This document shows, in pieces, positions 16,099 to 24,284 of a stretch of DNA of 49,054 nt. Under the pieces are notes generated by a model. It made no database searches. It worked only from the letters and a program-made list of their open reading frames with translations, and was not told the DNA's origin. Origin of the DNA: Bacteroidota bacterium (lineage in GTDB: Bacteria > Bacteroidota > Bacteroidia > Cytophagales > Cyclobacteriaceae); contig JAEWLI010000101.1 in NCBI GenBank assembly GCA_023393375.1, positions 1 through 49,054 of the forward strand, given 5' to 3'. Each line of letters opens with the position of its first letter. Position 1 is the first letter of the stretch. A program made the position numbers and the translations under genes.

Positions 16099-17252
16099 TT
16101 AAATAGCAGTTGGGAGGTTTCAGTTACATAATCTCTAACATTCATCCAGGTGTGCCCACCCGGTGTAATCAAACTTTTATGATTTACCTTTTTGGACTTC
16201 AAATAGTCAATAAATTCAACCGTCTGATTATAAAGAAAATCCTCGTTGCCCACACTTACCCATAACAGTTTAAACATCTTATTTGTCCGCTTTGGATTTT
16301 CAACCAAATACTTATAATTTGTTTCAATTTCATCTTTTGTTAAATACGCACTGTAGCAACATACATATCCAAATTTATCCATATTGCCAAATGCTGCCCG
16401 AAGGGTTTGACCACCCCCTCGAGAGAAGCCGCCAATTGCCCTACCCTCACTTTTAGATAATGTACGATAATTTTTATCAATATAAGGGATAACGTTGTTT
16501 AACAGGTCATCCTCAAATTGTTTAGACCGCCTAACTGCTTCTGAACTTTCGCGTCCCATCGGGTCCCCAGGTTTTGCCTCTCCCTTTTGAGCAGCTATCT
16601 GGGCTGATAAATTTCCGTATGGCATTACAATGATCATAGGATTGGCTTTGCCCTGTGCGATAAGGTTATCTAAAATAAAGTTGACCCTTCCTACTTTATA
16701 AAAAGTCTCCTCCGTATCGGTGGTGCCACTAATCAAGTAGAAAACAGGGTATTTCTTGTTTGGATTTTTTTCATATCCCGGAGGTGTATAAACTACTAAA
16801 GAACCTGTAGTGCCTTCTACAGAAGGATAATATTCGTAAGAAACAGTCCCGTGGGGCACATCCTGCATAGCATGAATCAGTGGTTTATCACCGGGGATGT
16901 CTACTAAACTTGCCTTAAATCGCTCGTTGGGGAAGAAAAGCTCGTTGGCAGGATCCATCACAGTAATACCGTCGACCCTAAAGCTATATGGGTAAATATC
17001 AGGCTCAACAGGACCAACCGTTACACTCCAGATGCCGTGTTCTCCTTTAGTCATATTCACTAGACCTTTTTGGAATTGAGCATCTAATTTTACTTCATTA
17101 GCCTCTGGAGCCAAATATTGAAATGTGACCGTTTTATCAGGATGTACTTGAGGTGAAATCACCCATGGCCCCCGCGGTGGTTGAGATATTCCGGGTATAG
17201 AAATCAAAAATAATAGCAATATCAAATATAGGTATCTGCGTATTTTTTTCAT
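16095..17252 (-). CDS. CE1-like secreted esterase with N-terminal E-set/CBM48-like domain (paralogue)
   Basis: 385 residues with a signal peptide (ISIPGISQ), an E-set domain (about 30-115, VTFQYLAPEANEVKLDAQF, DIYPYSFRVDG) and an esterase-D/CE1 domain. The nucleophile is Ser277 in GGFSRGGG, the acid is probably Glu337 or Asp338 in SVGNEDF and the histidine is His367 in TPGGHTWMN. It is clearly a duplicate of the 14059-15138 gene (shared blocks DIYPYSF, ERFK, DVPHG, TPPG, DNLIAQGKA, GGHTWMN) but has an additional loop of about 25 residues after PYGN (residues 213-240) that would lie near the active-site entrance. It opens the three-gene unit after a 220-bp gap carrying a hairpin. Likely removes feruloyl or acetyl groups from xylan; the two copies may divide substrates. 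Confidence 0.88.
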   Translation of the reverse strand: MKKIRRYLYLILLLFLISIPGISQPPRGPWVISPQVHPDKTVTFQYLAPEANEVKLDAQFQKGLVNMTKGEHGIWSVTVGPVEPDIYPYSFRVDGITVMDPANELFFPNERFKASLVDIPGDKPLIHAMQDVPHGTVSYEYYPSVEGTTGSLVVYTPPGYEKNPNKKYPVFYLISGTTDTEETFYKVGRVNFILDNLIAQGKANPMIIVMPYGNLSAQIAAQKGEAKPGDPMGRESSEAVRRSKQFEDDLLNNVIPYIDKNYRTLSKSEGRAIGGFSRGGGQTLRAAFGNMDKFGYVCCYSAYLTKDEIETNYKYLVENPKRTNKMFKLLWVSVGNEDFLYNQTVEFIDYLKSKKVNHKSLITPGGHTWMNVRDYVTETSQLLFK

Positions 17253-17405
17253 AGGACAATTTTTAATCTATCTTCTATTTTTTTCAGAAACACAGAATTC
17301 GAAAATCCAATTTAAATTAACAAATCCTGTATAATTTATTTGCACTTAATTCCATTGTAAAATTTAAATTATCAATCACCTGTACTACGTTGGCTATAAT
17401 AATTG

Positions 17406-17447
17406 TAGATGTTAAAAAATAACCATGTCGATTACTTTTAACATCTA
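17406..17447 (-). terminator. Inverted repeat downstream of GH9 gene
   Basis: TAGATGTTAAAA (17406-17417) and TTTTAACATCTA (17436-17447) are perfect 12-bp arms with an 18-base loop, 25 bp past the GH9 stop codon. It probably ends the GH9 transcript; the loop is long and no clean U-run follows, so an mRNA-end stabilising stem is an alternative. Confidence 0.5.
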
Positions 17448-17472
17448 TTTATTTTACATCCCAGAATATCAA

Positions 17473-20040
17473 TTATTTTTCTTTTAATTCTCTTGTCAAC
17501 TCATTTGCTGCGTTAGAAAGAAAAATATAATCAGCACCAATGTCGACAATATATTCGTTTTGTCCCCAGAAAAATGGCCAGTCTTCTTTATTTTCCAGTA
17601 TATCAGGTGCTAAAAATACCAAACCCGGCACTACCCCACCAGCAATAAAACTGAAATCAGCACGATTGTTACCATAAGCGACTTTTTTTGACTTTGCGCC
17701 AACCGCAGATACAAATGATAAATTTGAATACGGATGACAACCTAATACATAGTTCAACCCACGGAAGACTACTTCGGGATCAAAAATTTCAGGAAATGCT
17801 TTATAGGCAAAATAATTAGTTATGGCTAAACTAATAACCGTTTGATTGCCTCCCCATCCCCTTCTTGCTGACAACGGAATTCCATAAGGATTATCGGCCT
17901 TTAAATCGTCCATTTGTTTTTTATACACTAGCGCATATTTTCTTAACTTCTTTTTGTACGAATTACCCATATGAGGGAACGCCTGAAAAGCTGTTGAAAT
18001 ATTCCAACTCATTGCACTATCCAATGCAGGAAATATCAATGCCTCAAAACGTTTGGCATATTTTTGATCTTTAGAAGTAATGTACAATTGAAGAGCGGCA
18101 TTTATTTCTGAGTAACGACCCCACGGAGATCTACTTGCAGTTGCGTTCTTTTGAGCTTCAAAAGCTTCATTATAAAGCCGTTGTGCTAATATCATACACT
18201 TTTCCGAAAGTTCACTGTTATATTCCTTCAATGCCCTGGATGATGCAGACAAGGCTGCTGAGGTCGAGAAATCCGTCATGGTACTACGACCGGTGAAAAC
18301 CCAACGATCATCCATGGTACCTGATGAATTCCCTTTGGTTTCATAAGGTTTCAGATTTGGATCATACAGCAAATTGTCACTACTGGTTGAACCATCGCCT
18401 AAATGATGATATTGATGTAGGTTCGGAACTACAATACCCCTTACAGGATGCCCTATATTTTCCACTTGAGCCACCAAATTCAGTATGCCATGCTCAATTT
18501 GCTGAAGCATGTCGGGTTGTCCATCTGGGCGGTGAATATCCACATAGCGGGTTTCCTGATTGATATAAGTTTGATCCCGGTCAATGCCAAAATGTTCCCA
18601 TGAATCCACTAAACTTTGAATGGTAATGCAATGGGTACCTGTCTGAATATCAAAATCACCAGCATCGTACCATCCACCAACTGCCAAACCCGGTATCCGT
18701 TCGAATGGCTTGAACTTGGTGCCGGTTTCAGGCCCCATTCGGTAACCATCGAAATGTTCAACATTTACTGGGGCTTGTAATGCATCATCAAGGAAAGAAG
18801 CTCCATGCCATGTACGATAAGCCTCGTTTACTTTCATATGATCCATTTGAACCGGGAAAAACACGTCTAAAGTGGGATGCCATACTTTTTCATACACTTC
18901 ATTATCTATGACAAATGAATTTGTTGTTAAATCTCCGTACTGAATAAAATATATCCCGGGGGTTTTAATTCCTGAGAAATCGAACTTTGCGTAATTATAT
19001 CTTAAATAGTTTCCCCAAACTTCAACATTGGCTGTATGTACTGCTTCCTTTTTCCCGGTTTTGGTTACCTGATATAAAACTGCTTCTTTTTCAGGCACAT
19101 CATTTTTGTCAAGTTCAATTATGGCAAACTTCTGTTGATTAGGGTGATAACCTACTTGAGAAAAGCCTATCACTGGTTCCCGAACCCAATCAGATATTGC
19201 ATGAGGTTCAACATACCATTCCAAAACTTTTCCGGTTTTATTAGTGGGCAACAAGCTACGGACGATAAACCAGCCATTTTGCGCAAGCATTCTGCCATCG
19301 AAAAGCATAATTTCACTCTCCGATTGAATACTTACATACCGCTCGGGATCTTCCGGTGCAAAAACAAGAGTATTACCCTTTGCAATAGGCTTAGGAACCA
19401 GGTACTCATTTTCACCCCTGTCATCGAAGGTAGATAGATTGGCATATTGGGGAAGTTTTTTGCTGAGAGGCTCAACCAGAGTATTTCCAGTTGGGTACAG
19501 TGGAAATATACCTGCTTTCCCATCAACCAAATAAGTTTTTTCAAAATATGCTGAGGGTAAGAATTCCAGATTAAAGCCTGCTTTACCTTGCAATTCTTCA
19601 GGAACAGGTTTATCCAATAAAACACTGATAGTAAAACCTTCACCTTTTGGGGTTACTTCTATTTTGGAATTGAAGTCATATTGTTCATATCTTAGAACGA
19701 CATCAATGCTATTTTTTTCTTTGTTTACATTTCTCTCCAATACTTTGGGTATCATATCCCATTGTTCCGGTGTGTTTTGCAATCTCACTGCACCACCTGT
19801 AGCTGTTCTTACCCCATGATGCATCAATTCAATACCTGAAGTCTTTTCATCGAAAAAGAAACCATCATACACTCGACTGTATACCAATACATTAAGTCCG
19901 GTGGTTTCATAATATTCCAGGTCATTAATCTTTAAATTTTGAGAAAACGATTGACCGGATAATATCATAAAACTCGCAAACAAACCAATCCATCTTTTAA
20001 TTTCATCGGGTGAAACCTTACCAAAGCAACAGTATTTCAT
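17473..20040 (-). CDS. GH9 glycoside hydrolase with extra N-terminal module
   Basis: 855 residues. After a signal peptide (SFSQ, about residue 34) comes an unassigned beta-rich module (about 35-285), then the cellulase N-terminal Ig-like domain (about 288-380, VIGFSQVGYHPNQQKFAIIE) and the GH9 (alpha/alpha)6 catalytic domain (about 385-850). Catalytic residues are visible: Asp459 and Asp462 in GGWYDAGDF, and the general acid Glu829 in GQNEYIVDIGADYIF; NYVLGCHPYSNLSFVSAVG is the usual GH9 late motif. The family cuts beta-1,4-glucans, mixed-linkage glucan, xyloglucan or acts as exo-glucosidase. In a xylan locus it may attack glucan chains entangled with xylan. The first 250 residues are not a module I can name. 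The gene stands alone, flanked by gaps of 180 and 220 bp. Confidence 0.92.
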   Translation of the reverse strand: MKYCCFGKVSPDEIKRWIGLFASFMILSGQSFSQNLKINDLEYYETTGLNVLVYSRVYDGFFFDEKTSGIELMHHGVRTATGGAVRLQNTPEQWDMIPKVLERNVNKEKNSIDVVLRYEQYDFNSKIEVTPKGEGFTISVLLDKPVPEELQGKAGFNLEFLPSAYFEKTYLVDGKAGIFPLYPTGNTLVEPLSKKLPQYANLSTFDDRGENEYLVPKPIAKGNTLVFAPEDPERYVSIQSESEIMLFDGRMLAQNGWFIVRSLLPTNKTGKVLEWYVEPHAISDWVREPVIGFSQVGYHPNQQKFAIIELDKNDVPEKEAVLYQVTKTGKKEAVHTANVEVWGNYLRYNYAKFDFSGIKTPGIYFIQYGDLTTNSFVIDNEVYEKVWHPTLDVFFPVQMDHMKVNEAYRTWHGASFLDDALQAPVNVEHFDGYRMGPETGTKFKPFERIPGLAVGGWYDAGDFDIQTGTHCITIQSLVDSWEHFGIDRDQTYINQETRYVDIHRPDGQPDMLQQIEHGILNLVAQVENIGHPVRGIVVPNLHQYHHLGDGSTSSDNLLYDPNLKPYETKGNSSGTMDDRWVFTGRSTMTDFSTSAALSASSRALKEYNSELSEKCMILAQRLYNEAFEAQKNATASRSPWGRYSEINAALQLYITSKDQKYAKRFEALIFPALDSAMSWNISTAFQAFPHMGNSYKKKLRKYALVYKKQMDDLKADNPYGIPLSARRGWGGNQTVISLAITNYFAYKAFPEIFDPEVVFRGLNYVLGCHPYSNLSFVSAVGAKSKKVAYGNNRADFSFIAGGVVPGLVFLAPDILENKEDWPFFWGQNEYIVDIGADYIFLSNAANELTRELKEK

Positions 20041-20220
20041 ATCATCATACTTTTAAAAATTTGAAAACTTATTAAGAAATTATCTTGAAGCAATTTATTT
20101 TCCTCTAAAAGGATTGGGAAAAAATAAATTTTGTGTTTCTACTACCAATATATAAAATCTTTGTTCATTGTGTTAGAAACAAGCCTAAAGTTTAGCCAAT
20201 CACGTGAAATAATCCAATAA

Positions 20221-21111
20221 TTACTCGATCAAGTTATTTTCTTTCATCCATTGAAACAAAGGGAACGTCCATTCAGGACGACCAAAGATAAAACCATGAC
20301 CACCTTTTTGGTAAATATGCATGGCTACAGGAACCTTGTGTTTTCTTAATGCATCAAAATATTTAATGCTATTATCAACATCCACTAGGTTATCGTCGGT
20401 GGCGTGGGTAAGATAAGTAGGAGGTGTTTTTTCTGTTACCTGTAATTCACTGGAAAATCGATCCATTAATTGTTTGGATGGATTGTCTCCAAGCAGTTGA
20501 CGGCGGGAATCGCCATGAGTCAAATTATCCTGCATGCTGATAACCGGATATACCAGGATTTGAAAATCTGGTCGTAAGCTGGTCTGGTTACTATTTTCGA
20601 TTAATGCTGTATTGAAATGAGTGGCTGCTGTGGATGCCAAATGCCCTCCGGCAGAAAATCCCATAATACCAATTTTGGTTGGATCAATTCCCCATTTGGA
20701 AGCATTTTCCCGAACCAGCTTAATCGCTTGTTGGGCATCCTGTAATGGCCCAATAGATCTGTCATTTAATACATTGGGATCGGGCAACCTGTATTTCAGA
20801 ACAAAAGCAGTGATACCTTTACGGGCAAATTCTTTGGCAGTTGAAACCCCTTCACCCTGATGTACAATCACACTGTATCCTCCTCCAGGACAGATGATTA
20901 CAGCCACACCGGTTTCAGTCCCTTTTTCAGGTGAATATACTTCCAAAGCTGGAACAGTTACACCACGATACATCCCTGAGTTGAAGGTTTCTGATATATT
21001 ATTCTCCTTAGAATTGGGAATTGATCCTGAATAAAGATTCACAACCTCTTGAGCTCGTAAAGTACAGGTGCTTATAAAAAAGCACATGATCACCAATTTT
21101 TCAATTTTCAT
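20221..21111 (-). CDS. Secreted alpha/beta-hydrolase, acetyl-xylan-esterase-like
   Basis: 296 residues with a signal peptide (STCTLRAQ) and an alpha/beta-hydrolase fold of the BD-FAE/acetyl-esterase type: oxyanion motif IICPGGGYSVIVHQGEG, nucleophile Ser153 in GFSAGGHLAS, acid in THATDDNLVDVDN and histidine in KGGHGFIFG. Family relatives in Bacteroidota xylan loci deacetylate xylose residues. The start follows the stop of the upstream esterase by one base, so the pair is co-translated. Specificity for acetyl over feruloyl esters is a guess from the compact domain without a carbohydrate-binding module. A 180-bp spacer separates it from the GH9 gene downstream. Confidence 0.87.
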   Translation of the reverse strand: MKIEKLVIMCFFISTCTLRAQEVVNLYSGSIPNSKENNISETFNSGMYRGVTVPALEVYSPEKGTETGVAVIICPGGGYSVIVHQGEGVSTAKEFARKGITAFVLKYRLPDPNVLNDRSIGPLQDAQQAIKLVRENASKWGIDPTKIGIMGFSAGGHLASTAATHFNTALIENSNQTSLRPDFQILVYPVISMQDNLTHGDSRRQLLGDNPSKQLMDRFSSELQVTEKTPPTYLTHATDDNLVDVDNSIKYFDALRKHKVPVAMHIYQKGGHGFIFGRPEWTFPLFQWMKENNLIE

Positions 21112-21112
21112 G

Positions 21113-22030
21113 CTATTTAATATTATTTACCAATTGTTGTTTAAAAAAATCGGTCATCATGGTCAAATAGGGTTCGACTTGTACTCCGGGTCCATGTTGG
21201 CCATTGGGTACGAGGTAAAACCTGCTCGGTACCTGAGCCCGTTGTAATGCCACAAACAAAAGTTCGCTTTGACAAAATGGCACTACCTGATCTTTATCAC
21301 CGTGAATAATAAGAAATGGAGGATCTAATGGATCAATATATGTGGTTGGGCTGGCCAAAAGTGTTTTTTCTTTGTTCAGTTGGATAGGTCCACCCACATA
21401 TAGCGATGCCGGTGATTTAGCATCATTATGGATAAAATTAGTTCCACCACATGAATCCATCACTAGCATATTCGTAGGTCCAAACCAGTTTACCACAGCA
21501 TCAACCGAACTGCTGAAATTAGTATGTTGTCCCAAATCACCTTCAATATCTACAACTTGATCACCTAATTTAAATTTTTTGACTGATCCTGAGGTGCCTG
21601 CCATTGCCGCTAAGCTGCCTCCTGATGAACTACCTGTAATTCCTATAAATGAAGTGTCGAGCTGGTATTCTGCTGCATTAGCTCTCACAAACCGGATAAC
21701 CGCCTTGATATCATGTACTTGTGCAGGGAAAATAGCATCATGGCTCGACCGATGGTTGGGTACTACTACTGCAAAACCTCCATCAAGTAAAGCTTTGCCC
21801 AAAGTTGTCAAATCAGCCCCTTTTGAACTATTGCTAAGCCAAGCACTTCCATAGATGGAAATTACTACGGGATAATTTGGCTTCTCCGCCTTGGGCAAAT
21901 AAATGTCAAGGTTGTGGTAGGCCATAGTATCACCAACATAATTGATATCTTTCCAGGATTTGGAATATTCCTGGGCAAGGGATATAAGACTGGTAAAAGA
22001 CAATAGAAAAATTATAAAAAACCTTTTCAT
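21113..22030 (-). CDS. Secreted alpha/beta-hydrolase esterase (BD-FAE-like)
   Basis: 305 residues with a signal peptide (SLISLAQ, residue 20) and a hormone-sensitive-lipase/BD-FAE-like hydrolase: YHNLDIYLPKAEKPNYPVVI, oxyanion region IYGSAWLSNSS, nucleophile Ser135 in TGSSSGGSLA, acid in IHGDKDQVVPF and histidine in NGQHGPGV. The canonical HGG(G) oxyanion motif is altered to YGSAW, a small departure worth noting. It is the first gene of a two-gene unit; the stop codon lies one base before the next ATG. A 415-bp spacer lies upstream. The likely role is removal of acetyl or hydroxycinnamoyl esters from xylan side chains in the periplasm. Confidence 0.86.
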   Translation of the reverse strand: MKRFFIIFLLSFTSLISLAQEYSKSWKDINYVGDTMAYHNLDIYLPKAEKPNYPVVISIYGSAWLSNSSKGADLTTLGKALLDGGFAVVVPNHRSSHDAIFPAQVHDIKAVIRFVRANAAEYQLDTSFIGITGSSSGGSLAAMAGTSGSVKKFKLGDQVVDIEGDLGQHTNFSSSVDAVVNWFGPTNMLVMDSCGGTNFIHNDAKSPASLYVGGPIQLNKEKTLLASPTTYIDPLDPPFLIIHGDKDQVVPFCQSELLFVALQRAQVPSRFYLVPNGQHGPGVQVEPYLTMMTDFFKQQLVNNIK

Positions 22031-22445
22031 AAATTGTTTATTTTAATAAAATTAAATGAGCTACAAGCAGTGCCAGGTTTATCATTGGTGAACGGTTTTG
22101 AAGAGTAACTAATAATTATATTAATTTCTTAATCAAAAAGTCATATTCACGCTAACTCAAAATTAATATTTAATTCCTTTTAATTTATAAATTACATTGC
22201 ATTTTCCTCAATGAATGGGAGTCTATCTATCAAATCGAAAGATACTAATTCTGATAGTATTATTTTACAAATGATTATGTAGGATAGAAGGTGAAAAACT
22301 ACATTTCCAATCTAATTTGAAGTGACTGATTGAGATTGAAAAGTAAAAATTTGATCATAAATGAAATCGAAAATTATACAAATGCCTGGATTTGGAAAAC
22401 AATTTTCTCCGGAAGCACAAAGTACTTCCGGAGAGATAAAGCTTA
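22031..22445. other. 415-bp AT-rich intergenic region before the esterase pair
   Basis: No gene could be supported on either strand. The right end holds the GH43 terminator (22406-22434). A short inverted repeat, ATACTA/TAGTAT (22242-22247 and 22255-22260), could be an operator half-site pair but is too short to claim. No TTTG/TAnnTTTG promoter pair was found on the minus strand, although the esterase pair must be transcribed from here or by read-through. Confidence 0.5.
22406..22434 (-). terminator. GC-rich hairpin terminator after GH43
   Basis: TCTCCGGAAG and CTTCCGGAGA form a perfect 10-bp stem with a nine-base loop, starting 11 bp beyond the GH43 stop codon. This is among the most stable hairpins in the window and marks the end of the GH95-GH43 unit. 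Confidence 0.7.
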
Positions 22446-24161
22446 TTATTCAGGTTGAGCATCGTTATTCGACGAAGCATACAACCCTATGAAACTACCG
22501 GTAAAACCACCAGCAACATTTGTGGAAAGAATATCACCTGATACAACTCCTCCAAGGCTTTCGAAATCTGTGCCATTGATGGAATAATTAAAATTATAAT
22601 CATCTCCTTCAGCATTCACCTGCAAATGAATCGGCTTGGAGATATCTATTTTTTTACTTGCAATGATTTTTGAATTACCTCTTTCTGTGCGTTGCAATAC
22701 CAGGAAATTCTCTTTTCCTTTTCTTGTCACCCCAAATACATAATTAAACCTTTCACTCTGATAACATGCCAATCCTGCTATATCCTTTTCAGATCTAGGT
22801 GTGTATTCCATTGTAGTAGTTGCTGTAAAGCTATTGTGCATTTGTCTGTGAAATAGACTAGAAACAGGTGCAACGGCTTTTATGTTATTTTCAAAAGGTT
22901 GAATTTGAACTCCTTTTTTTGTGATAGTCATAAAATCTTCACGCGGTCCTCTCATACCGATCCATCTATAATCTAGCTTTTCTGATTTGAAATTTTCAGT
23001 GTACGTAAAATTCCCATTGGGGAAAAAACCATCTTTCCCGGTTTTATTTTCCACTCCTTTTGGCATCTTCAACTTAGGTTCCATAGGAATGAGCCCATTA
23101 ATAAAAACCGGATATTCACCTGACCAATCTACCGGCAATATAAAGGTTTCACGGCCTTTGTTCACCCTGTTTTTTTCATTGGGACGAATGCCCAGAAACA
23201 CACCATAATACTGACCATCAGGACCCTCAACAATATCTGCATGCCCAGCCCAATCCACTTTATTTTCACGGTTTTGGTTCAAATAACGCTGACTCAATAT
23301 TGGATTGTTCTTTGCTGGCACATATGGCCCCCGGGGATTATCGCTTGTAAAAATCACTTCACTGTGCCAGTCACCAGTTCCTCCTTCTGCACACATCAGG
23401 TAATAACGTCCATTCTTTTTGTAGATATGCGGGGCTTCGATCCAAATTGGCTTTTTAGAAATATCCACACCACCATCTACAATTATTTTATCTGTACCTT
23501 CTATCACCTGGTCATTTTCCAGATCATAGTCCCAAATTTTAATCACGCGATGTCCGTTATATAGTTCTTTGCCCTGATCCGGAGCATCATTATGGATTAC
23601 ATAAGCTTTTCCATCATCATCAAAGAATAATGATGGGTCAATACCATTGAATTTCAATTTATAAGGATCGCTCCATCCAGAAAAAGGATCCTGTGTTTTT
23701 ACTACAATATTTCCAAAACCACCAGCAAATTGGGTAGTGATCATATAAAAAGTGTCATTGTTTTTATTGTATTTGATGGCAGGTGCATAAACACCTGCAC
23801 TTATACCTGAATCGTGCACTTTTAATTGCGACGGTCTGTCCAATACATGACCTATCTGCTTCCAATTGACCAAATCTTTTGAGTGGAATATCGGAACACC
23901 AGGAAAAAAAGCAAATGATGAGTTGACCAAAAAATAATCTTCACCTTTTCTGGTAATAGCCGGATCGGGATAACACCCCTGTAATATAGGTGAGTAAAAT
24001 TCATCCGCTTCCAATGGGTGATCATGATATACCTTATCATTTCCCTCATAGATAAACTGAGAAAAGACTGGGCCATTCTTATTGGCCTTTTTTTGCCCTA
24101 TTGCATCCACAAAGGTGAACAAAATAATGAACGCCGTCACCATGGCAATTTTTTGTTTCAT
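22446..24161 (-). CDS. Secreted GH43 beta-xylosidase/alpha-L-arabinofuranosidase with C-terminal beta-sandwich
   Basis: About 571 residues from the ATG at 24161, which begins a normal signal peptide (MKQKIAMVTAFIILFTFVDA); an ATG nine codons earlier (24188) is possible. The five-bladed GH43 propeller spans about residues 55-360. Catalytic residues are Asp66 in QGCYPDPAI (base), Asp175 in FNGIDPSLFF (pKa modulator) and Glu242 in WIEAPHIYKK (acid). A C-terminal concanavalin-like beta-sandwich of the GH43_C2 type follows (about 375-560, YRWIGMRGPREDF, IAGLACYQSERFNYVFG). Together they resemble periplasmic GH43 subfamilies 1/11/12-like xylosidases or arabinofuranosidases. It lies downstream of GH95 with a 120-bp spacer and ends in a strong terminator. 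The sugar removed (xylose or arabinose) is not decided by sequence. Confidence 0.92.
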   Translation of the reverse strand: MKQKIAMVTAFIILFTFVDAIGQKKANKNGPVFSQFIYEGNDKVYHDHPLEADEFYSPILQGCYPDPAITRKGEDYFLVNSSFAFFPGVPIFHSKDLVNWKQIGHVLDRPSQLKVHDSGISAGVYAPAIKYNKNNDTFYMITTQFAGGFGNIVVKTQDPFSGWSDPYKLKFNGIDPSLFFDDDGKAYVIHNDAPDQGKELYNGHRVIKIWDYDLENDQVIEGTDKIIVDGGVDISKKPIWIEAPHIYKKNGRYYLMCAEGGTGDWHSEVIFTSDNPRGPYVPAKNNPILSQRYLNQNRENKVDWAGHADIVEGPDGQYYGVFLGIRPNEKNRVNKGRETFILPVDWSGEYPVFINGLIPMEPKLKMPKGVENKTGKDGFFPNGNFTYTENFKSEKLDYRWIGMRGPREDFMTITKKGVQIQPFENNIKAVAPVSSLFHRQMHNSFTATTTMEYTPRSEKDIAGLACYQSERFNYVFGVTRKGKENFLVLQRTERGNSKIIASKKIDISKPIHLQVNAEGDDYNFNYSINGTDFESLGGVVSGDILSTNVAGGFTGSFIGLYASSNNDAQPE

Positions 24162-24284
24162 AAAATTGAATTTTAATCGAATTTTCATTCTACTATTTAT
24201 TTTAAGATTAATTATTGAAGTTTCACTTGCATAATAGTCAACAGGCGACTTAATTAAATATTTTAAATAATGAAGTAAAAAACT

